Part shown: positions 58,840-64,000 of the stretch, in pieces
Position numbering within the stretch: the stretch's first letter is position 1
How the letters are laid out: each line of letters begins with the position of its first letter
Source: CAIJMU01 sp035530275
GTDB taxonomy: Bacteria; Spirochaetota; Spirochaetia; Treponematales; Rectinemataceae
Direction of reading: 5' to 3'
Assembly (NCBI GenBank): GCA_035530275.1
Contig: DATKVC010000020.1
Location: 1-64,000, forward strand
Length of the DNA stretch: 64,000 bases
Made by a program: the position numbers and the translations under genes
Notes under the pieces: model-generated
Seen by the model: only the letters and a program-made list of their open reading frames with translations
Database searches by the model: none
What the model was told of the DNA's origin: nothing

Positions 58840-59343
58840 ATGGATCTATTCGAATGCATTGGTACGAGGCGGAGCTGTCGCGCCTACGCGAGCGATCCCG
58901 TCGAGGAGTCGAAGCTCGAAAGACTCCTCGAGGCGGCGCGTCTGGCCCCGACCGCTGCGAACCGCCAACCCTTCCGCATCCTGGTCATCCCCACCGCGGG
59001 ACGGGAAGCCCAACTTAGGCGTCTGTACGACAAGACCTGGTTCGTGACCGCTCCCCTCGCCCTCCTCGTCTGCACGATTCCCGGCGAGGCATGGGTGAGG
59101 AAGGACGGCAAGAACTATGCCGATGCGGACGCGGCGATCGTCATGGAACACATCGTGCTCGCCGCGACGGCCCTCGGTCTGGGGAGTTGCTGGATCGCCA
59201 GCTTCGACGCCGAGGCGGTCAAGGAAGCCTTCGGATTAGCCGCGGGAATGGAACCTCTCGCCTTCACGCCGATCGGCTATCCGAAGGAGTCGCCGGAGCC
59301 TCGGCCGCGAAAAGGCCTCGAGTCCCTGGTTTCCAGGCTCTGA
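58840..59343 (+). CDS. Nitroreductase-family protein
   Basis: This 167-residue protein has the short nitroreductase pattern: DLFECIGTRRSCRAYASDPV, LERLLEAARLAPTAANRQPF with the FMN-binding A-P-S/T-x-x-N, and MEHIVLAATALGLGSCWIAS, ending FTPIGYPKESPEPRPRKGLE. It binds FMN and uses NAD(P)H. The substrate is unknown. The ribosome site AAGGAGG lies 5-6 bases before ATG. It stands alone between the kinase and the chemoreceptor. Confidence 0.9.
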   Translation: MDLFECIGTRRSCRAYASDPVEESKLERLLEAARLAPTAANRQPFRILVIPTAGREAQLRRLYDKTWFVTAPLALLVCTIPGEAWVRKDGKNYADADAAIVMEHIVLAATALGLGSCWIASFDAEAVKEAFGLAAGMEPLAFTPIGYPKESPEPRPRKGLESLVSRL

Positions 59344-59515
59344 TTACGAAACGGCATTCCGTCCCATAAAACGCATGGTGATGATCTAGCGGCAGGAAGG
59401 GCGTCAGGTTGATGTATTCAGCCCTGGCGCGCACGCGCAAATTTGCTTCTCGAAAGAACCGCCTATACTTGGAGGGACAAATCTACAGCCTCGACCAAGT
59501 TGAAGGGGGTCATAC

Positions 59516-61126
59516 ATGAGGAGCATTTCAACCAAGATCATCAGTCTAACCATGGTTTCCGCTATCGCGGTGACGGCGATTCTATTCGTCATTTTCCTGA
59601 CCATGTTCAACTCGACCTCGAAGGCTGATATCGCCAACCTGGAAACTACCCTGATGAGCGATTTCGATCTCAAGAGCAAGGAAATCGTCGAGGCGGCGGC
59701 CAGCATGTTGGCCAAGGTCGGGGCTCTCAAGGATTCCGGGGCTCTTACTCCCGCCCAGGCCAGAGAATTGGGACTGAGCCTTCTCCGCGAGATCCGCTAT
59801 GGGGCGGATGGCTATTTCTGGGCCGACACGCCCGCCGGCGTCAACGTCGTACTTCTCGGCAACAAAGAGAAGGAAGGCGTCAATCGACTCGGGGCCAAGG
59901 ACAACAACGGATTCGAATACGTGAAATCCTTCATCGAAAAGGGAAAGGCAGGTGGCGGTTACACCGACTACTGGTTCCCCCGAGCGGGCCAGACCCAGGC
60001 CCTCCCCAAGCGCAGCTATACCCTATACGTTCCTTCCTTCGACATCGTCATCGGTACCGGCAACTACATCGATACGATAGAGAAGATCGCCGTGCAGAGA
60101 CGGGCCGAAGCGGTGAAAACGAGGAACGAGGCGGTCCTCGTATCGGCCATCGTGGTCGGCATCGCCCTCATCATTCTGGCGGTAGCCGCCATTCTCATGG
60201 GCAAGCGTCTCGCCCGACCCCTCGTCTATGCCACGGGCAAGATGCAGGAAATCGCGTCGGGACATCTCGCGGGCGAGTTCAATCAAAGGTTCTTTTCCAA
60301 CAAGGACGAGACGGGTCTCCTCGTGTCCGGCCTCGCCAAGATGCGCGACGACCTGACGCGGCTCCTGGGATCGATTCGGGTCTCGGCGAGAACCGTCGCC
60401 GCGGGAAGCGTCGAGTTCCGGAACGCCTCCATGGAAATCTCGGATTCGGCCAACCTCCAATCGGCGGCGGCGGAACAGGTCTCGGCCTCGGTCGAACAGC
60501 TCACCGCCTCGACGCGAAACAACGCGTCCAACGCCAGCGAGTCCGAGCGCATCGCGGCGGAGGCGGCGAAGGAAGCCGACGCCGGCGAGATCGCCGTCCG
60601 CGAGGCGACGCAGGCCATAAGACTCATCGCCCAGCGCGTCAGCGTCATCGAGGACATCGCTCGACAGACCAACATGCTCGCCCTCAACGCCGCGATCGAG
60701 GCGGCCCGAGCCGGCGAGTCGGGCAAGGGCTTCGCCGTCGTCGCCCAGGAGGTTCGGAAGCTCGCGGAGCGAAGCAAGAGCAGCGCCGAGGAGATCAGGA
60801 ACATTTCGGCCGACACGGTCGGCAAGGCAGACCGTGCCGCCCTCGCCCTCTCCAACCTCACGCCCATCATCAGGCGGACTTCGACCCTCGTCGGCGAGAT
60901 CAGCGCGGCGAGCAAGGAACAGGAATCGGGAACGAGCCAGATCGAGCGCGCCCTCTCCCAGCTCAACGACACGATCCAGAAGAACGCCTCCGCCTCGGAG
61001 GAGCTCTCGGCCTCGGCCGAAAGCCTCGCAGACGAATCGCGATCGATGGAAGCCAGCGTGGCGGCCTTTATCCTCGACGAACAAGAGGTCACCGTCGAAG
61101 CCCTTCCCGAACCTCTGGCAAGCTGA
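59516..61126 (+). CDS. Methyl-accepting chemotaxis protein with single Cache (sCache_2) sensor
   Basis: This 536-residue chemoreceptor has a membrane helix (IISLTMVSAIAVTAILFVIF), a periplasmic sCache_2 domain (LLREIRYGADGYFWADTPAG and YTLYVPSFDIVIGTGNYIDT), a second helix (LVSAIVVGIALIILAVAAIL), HAMP, and the signalling tip DIARQTNMLALNAAIEAARA. Y-G-A-D-G-Y-F-W is a signature of sCache_2, which binds small organic acids. A GGGGGTC ribosome site is near the ATG. It is followed by a bidirectional-type hairpin at 61142. Confidence 0.94.
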   Translation: MRSISTKIISLTMVSAIAVTAILFVIFLTMFNSTSKADIANLETTLMSDFDLKSKEIVEAAASMLAKVGALKDSGALTPAQARELGLSLLREIRYGADGYFWADTPAGVNVVLLGNKEKEGVNRLGAKDNNGFEYVKSFIEKGKAGGGYTDYWFPRAGQTQALPKRSYTLYVPSFDIVIGTGNYIDTIEKIAVQRRAEAVKTRNEAVLVSAIVVGIALIILAVAAILMGKRLARPLVYATGKMQEIASGHLAGEFNQRFFSNKDETGLLVSGLAKMRDDLTRLLGSIRVSARTVAAGSVEFRNASMEISDSANLQSAAAEQVSASVEQLTASTRNNASNASESERIAAEAAKEADAGEIAVREATQAIRLIAQRVSVIEDIARQTNMLALNAAIEAARAGESGKGFAVVAQEVRKLAERSKSSAEEIRNISADTVGKADRAALALSNLTPIIRRTSTLVGEISAASKEQESGTSQIERALSQLNDTIQKNASASEELSASAESLADESRSMEASVAAFILDEQEVTVEALPEPLAS

Positions 61127-61141
61127 AAGGCAATAAAAAAA

Positions 61142-61171
61142 GGCGTTTCGATCCCGTGGGACCGAAACGCC
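61142..61171 (-). terminator. Terminator for the opp operon
   Basis: GGCGTTTCGATCCC (61142-61155) and GGGACCGAAACGCC (61158-61171) pair with one G-T wobble. Seven A at 61135-61141 become seven T on the minus strand, so it ends the opp transcripts coming from the right. It may also serve the chemoreceptor. Confidence 0.85.
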
Positions 61172-61235
61172 GCAGTTCGAAGCTCGACTCTCTCAACCGG
61201 ACGGCCGCTCGCGCGGCGGCGCCGGAATCAATTCC

Positions 61236-62300
61236 TCATATTTCCTTCCATCGATGGCAGGCGACCATCCTGTCCTTGCCGCCGGCTTCCTCGAGGGCGG
61301 GTTCCTCGACGCGGCAGCGTTCCACCGCGTAGGAGCAACGAGGATGGAAGCGGCAACCCTTGGGGGGATTGATGGGGTTCGGGACATCGCCCGTCAGGAT
61401 GATCTTCTCGCGCTTCGTCTCCGGATCGGGCACGGGGATGGCCGAGAGGAGGGCCCTGGTGTAGGGATGGCGGGGGCTCGAAAAGATCTCGTGGGTCGGG
61501 CCTAATTCGCACATCTTGCCGAGGTACATGACGGCGATGCGGTTCGAGATGTATTTCACGACGAGGAGGTGATGGGTCACGAAGAGATAGGTGAGCTCCA
61601 TCTCATCCTGTAGCCTCTTGAGGAGGTTGAGGATCTGGGCCTGGACCGAGACGTCGAGGGCCGAGGTGGGCTCGTCCATCAGGATGAAGCGCGGGTTCGT
61701 CGAGAGGGCGCGGGCGACCGCGATGCGCTGGCGTTGGCCTCCGGAGAACTCGTGGGGATAGCGCATCAAGTGGTCGCGGGTGAGGCCGACCTTGCCGAGA
61801 AGCTCGACCACGGTGGCGGGAATCTGCTTCGGATCGACGAGGCGCTGGGCCACGAGGGGCTCGGCGACGATGTCGCGGACGAGCATGCGCGGATCGAGGG
61901 AATTGGTGGGATCCTGGAAGACGACCTGAAGCTTTTGCCTGAGGGCGAGGAGCCTCTTGCCGCCGACGCTGAGGAGGTCAAGCTCACGGAGCCTCGCCTT
62001 CGCCTTGGCCTGCTCCGCTGCGTCGGTAGAGATCAATCCCGCCTCGATGGCTTCGACCTCAGCCTCGGGGGTTTCGAAGTAGATGCGACCTTCGGTGGAG
62101 GGATGGAGACGCATCAGGGTCTTGCCGAGAGTCGTCTTGCCGCAGCCCGACTCCCCGACGAGACCGAGACACTCGCCCTTGCGGATCGTCAGGTCCACGC
62201 CGTCGAGGGCCTTTACGTCGGCCACGTGCCGCCTGAAGACGCCGCCGGTGACCGGGTAGTATTTCTTGAGGCCGCGAATGTCGATGAGGTTATCGGTCAT
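61236..62300 (-). CDS. Oligopeptide ABC-transporter ATPase (OppF/DppF-like)
   Basis: This 354-residue ATPase shows Walker A GLVGESGCGKTTLGKTLMRL, Q-loop QVVFQDPTNSLDPRMLVRDI, signature HEFSGGQRQRIAVARALSTN, Walker B RFILMDEPTSALDVSVQAQI and switch YLFVTHHLLVVKYISNRIAV. The second residue after the switch His is H, not the usual D (T-H-H). A ~50-residue charged insert follows the first helix (EAEVEAIEAGLISTDAAEQA). The C-terminal Cys motif PPKGCRFHPRCSYAVERC matches Opp/Dpp ATPases, which may bind Fe-S. It is coupled to OppD by 4 bases. Confidence 0.92.
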   Translation of the reverse strand: MTDNLIDIRGLKKYYPVTGGVFRRHVADVKALDGVDLTIRKGECLGLVGESGCGKTTLGKTLMRLHPSTEGRIYFETPEAEVEAIEAGLISTDAAEQAKAKARLRELDLLSVGGKRLLALRQKLQVVFQDPTNSLDPRMLVRDIVAEPLVAQRLVDPKQIPATVVELLGKVGLTRDHLMRYPHEFSGGQRQRIAVARALSTNPRFILMDEPTSALDVSVQAQILNLLKRLQDEMELTYLFVTHHLLVVKYISNRIAVMYLGKMCELGPTHEIFSSPRHPYTRALLSAIPVPDPETKREKIILTGDVPNPINPPKGCRFHPRCSYAVERCRVEEPALEEAGGKDRMVACHRWKEI

Positions 62301-63604
62301 TTGCTCTGGTCCTTGGTATAGAGGTGGCAGGCGACGAGATGCCCCGGCCCGATCTCGAGCGTGGCGGGCTTCTCCTGCTCGCAGATGGCCATCTTGTGCT
62401 TGCAGCGGGGGTGGAAGCGGCAGCCCGAGGGCGGCCTGATGAGGTTGGGGACGGCGCCGGGGATGATGGTGAGCTCGCCCTCCTGCACTTCCTTCGGCAC
62501 CGCGTCGAGGAGTCCCTGGGCGTAGGGGTGAAGGGGGTTGCGGAAGAGTTCCTTGACGGTGGCGGTTTCGGCCACGTCGCCGGCGTACATCACGGTGACG
62601 CGATCGCAGATCTCGGCGACGATGCCCAGATCGTGGGTGATGAAGACCACGGAGGAAATGGCCGTCTTCTTGAGTTCCCTGATCAGATCGACGATCTGCG
62701 CCTGGATTGTGACGTCGAGGTTCGAGGTCGGCTCATCGGCGATAAGGAGGGTCGGATGGCAGGCCAGGGCAATGGCGATGACGATGCGCTGCTGCATGCC
62801 CCCGGACAGCTCGTGGGGGTAGCGCTTGGCGATGTTCTCCGGATTGGGGATGCCGAGGCTGCGCAGGAGATCGATGACCTGAGCCTCGACGGTCTTGTCG
62901 AGGGCGCGGCGATAGCGACGGAGGAAGGGGACCCGCCGCACGAATCCCACGAAGGCGTCGCCGCGGACGGGCTTGTCGCGCTCATGGTTGAGCTCGTGCT
63001 TGCGGCCGAGCGATGCGGGGTCGGTGGAATCCTCAAGCTTGTAGAGTTCGTTGTCGATGGTCTGGATTCGCTGGGAGTATTCCTTGTGGGACTTGAGCTC
63101 TCGTTTGAGCATGGAAAGCTTGATGCCGGTCCACAGACCGGGCCGCCCGCCTCCTCGCTCCTTCACCTGAGCTTCGAGCGACTCGATGCTCTTTTCGAGC
63201 ATCTCGTCCATCCGATGGAATTCGTAGCTTTCGGCGATCTGCTGATGGATCGAGAGCACCGGATTGAGGGCGGCACCCGGCTCCTGAAAGATCATCGAGA
63301 CGTCCTTGCCGCGAATCGAAGCCATATAGGCTTCGGTGCGCCCGAGAATCTCGATTCCCTTATTTTTATCCTCGGCGTTGAGGAACATGACGATCTTGCC
63401 GCCGTCGATCCTGCCGGGCGCCTGGACGATCCGCATCATGGACCTGACGGTGACGCTCTTGCCGCAGCCGGATTCGCCGACGATTCCGTAGGTCTCGCCC
63501 TGATCGACGACAAGGGACACGTTATTGAGGGCCCGGACCATGCCTTCGAAGGTATAGAAATTGGTGGCGAGGTCCTTGGTTTCGACGAGATGTTGGGCGC
63601 TCAC
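62297..63604 (-). CDS. Oligopeptide ABC-transporter ATPase (OppD/DppD-like), with insertion
   Basis: This 435-residue ATPase is about 100 residues longer than usual (~330). Walker A is YGIVGESGCGKSVTVRSMMR, the signature is PHELSGGMQQRIVIAIALAC and Walker B is LLIADEPTSNLDVTIQAQIV. The extra residues lie between the Q-loop (SMIFQEPGAALNPVLSIHQQ) and the signature: a helical, charged block (IESLEAQVKERGGGRPGLWT, DNELYKLEDSTDPASLGRKH). The end RPPSGCRFHPRCKHKMAICE is typical. GTG 63604 overlaps the permease stop by one base. It hydrolyses ATP to drive peptide uptake. Confidence 0.92.
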   Translation of the reverse strand: MSAQHLVETKDLATNFYTFEGMVRALNNVSLVVDQGETYGIVGESGCGKSVTVRSMMRIVQAPGRIDGGKIVMFLNAEDKNKGIEILGRTEAYMASIRGKDVSMIFQEPGAALNPVLSIHQQIAESYEFHRMDEMLEKSIESLEAQVKERGGGRPGLWTGIKLSMLKRELKSHKEYSQRIQTIDNELYKLEDSTDPASLGRKHELNHERDKPVRGDAFVGFVRRVPFLRRYRRALDKTVEAQVIDLLRSLGIPNPENIAKRYPHELSGGMQQRIVIAIALACHPTLLIADEPTSNLDVTIQAQIVDLIRELKKTAISSVVFITHDLGIVAEICDRVTVMYAGDVAETATVKELFRNPLHPYAQGLLDAVPKEVQEGELTIIPGAVPNLIRPPSGCRFHPRCKHKMAICEQEKPATLEIGPGHLVACHLYTKDQSK

Positions 63605-64000
63605 TATTTTCTCCGTAGTTTGGGGTCGAAGACGTCGCGCACCGCGTCGCCGAGGAGGTTCCAGCCGAGGACGAAAAGGGTGATGACGAAGCCGGGGATG
63701 AAGACGGCATGCCAGTAGGCCAGACGGTCGCCCGGGGCTCCGATGATCCAGTTCTGGCAGAGCGAGACGATTTGTCCCCAGTCGGCCGTGCCGGTTTCCG
63801 AACCGAGGCCGAGGAAGGAAAGGGCGGCGGCGGTGAGGATGGTGGTGCCGATATTCATCGAGGCGATGATGAGGACGGAATACATGGCGTTGGGCAGCAC
63901 GTGACGCATGATGATGGCGAAGTGGGAGGAACCGCTCGCGCGCGCTGCCATGATGTATTCCTTGTTGCGGATGACGAGGATATCGCTCCTGAGCACGCGC
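63604..64000 (-). CDS. Oligopeptide/dipeptide ABC-transporter permease (DppC/OppC-like), partial
   Basis: Only the C-terminal 131 or so residues are in the window; the 5' part lies beyond base 64000. It reads LRSDILVIRNKEYIMAARAS, then GSSHFAIIMRHVLPNAMYSV (the EAA loop that contacts the ATPase) and further helices LIIASMNIGTTILTAAALSF and PGFVITLFVLGWNLLGDAVR. It forms part of the inner-membrane channel. The stop TAG overlaps the OppD start by one base, confirming operon order permease-OppD-OppF. Confidence 0.9.
   Translation of the reverse strand, partial: RVLRSDILVIRNKEYIMAARASGSSHFAIIMRHVLPNAMYSVLIIASMNIGTTILTAAALSFLGLGSETGTADWGQIVSLCQNWIIGAPGDRLAYWHAVFIPGFVITLFVLGWNLLGDAVRDVFDPKLRRK

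Noticed and set aside
1..64000. tRNA, rRNA and CRISPR features
   Set aside because: No cloverleaf-like sequence with a TTCGA-type loop in context, no rRNA motifs and no regularly spaced repeat-spacer arrays were seen by eye. The six 22-bp units are contiguous, with no spacers of CRISPR type.

Overview
The window is a dense, GC-rich bacterial chromosome segment. It opens inside the 3' end of groL and closes inside an oligopeptide ABC-transporter permease gene. No rRNA, tRNA or CRISPR array was seen. The gene content points to a free-living, high-GC spirochaete-like bacterium, by inference and without a marker-gene proof: HU-like/DUF4469 protein, PEGA-TPR and DUF1566 proteins, several lipoproteins, two chemoreceptors, many class III nucleotidyl cyclases, and OppD/OppF ATPases with internal insertions. 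Most genes have clear AGGAGG-type ribosome sites. TTG and GTG starts are used, and many neighbours overlap by 1-4 bases.

Layout. 1-12 kb is an accessory, repeat-rich zone: an altered groL tail, a PemK/MazF relic, a HicA/DUF1902 toxin-antitoxin pair, an HU-like protein, a six-unit 22-bp repeat in front of ric, an EFR1-type ferredoxin, relics of AraC, dihydrofolate-reductase-family and IS630 genes, a DgcZ-like diguanylate cyclase, Hsp20, a small class III cyclase, a truncated haemoglobin, and two copies (one broken) of a 51-residue Cys protein. 12-22 kb holds an HDAC-like deacetylase and two large NB-ARC/TPR regulators, one fused to a cyclase and one to a SARP/BTAD DNA-binding head. The SARP gene is bracketed by two perfect copies of a 21-bp site in opposite orientation; each copy contains two 8-bp direct repeats 11 bp apart. 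One copy lies before the regulator and the other before a GNAT-DinB-PD40 gene run. 22-30 kb has PilZ, an MFS transporter, a solute-binding protein/histidine kinase/response regulator operon, a lone receiver, a DUF4160-DUF2442 pair between direct repeats, and a chemoreceptor. 30-41 kb has a P-loop ATPase fused to a cyclase-like domain, an alkyltransferase-like gene, a cNMP-binding protein, a lipoprotein/outer-membrane/PEGA operon and an HD-GYP sensor. 40.6-41.8 kb is a graveyard with a structured repeat, IS3 and yjbQ relics, and an intact hicBA. 42-45 kb carries a haem module: HemQ-like decarboxylase, ferrochelatase, and a glutamyl-tRNA-reductase-like protein that lacks its catalytic Cys and NADPH domain. 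45-64 kb includes Lrp-EamA, a voltage-sensor-adenylate cyclase fusion, Pcm, a collagen-like lipoprotein, a double cNMP-STAS protein, an FKBP lipoprotein, a HisKA_2-type kinase, a nitroreductase, a Cache chemoreceptor and opp genes.

How it fits together. Four class III cyclase proteins and two cyclic-nucleotide-binding proteins lie within about 45 kb, next to c-di-GMP makers, breakers and binders (GGDEF, HD-GYP, PilZ), two kinases, two response regulators and two chemoreceptors. The region therefore looks like a signalling-rich island. The most unusual items are the voltage-sensor cyclase, the P-loop-cyclase fusion, the SARP regulator with paired operators, the degenerate GluTR haem cluster, and two repeat families of unknown role. 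All functions are read from sequence patterns; no similarity search was run.
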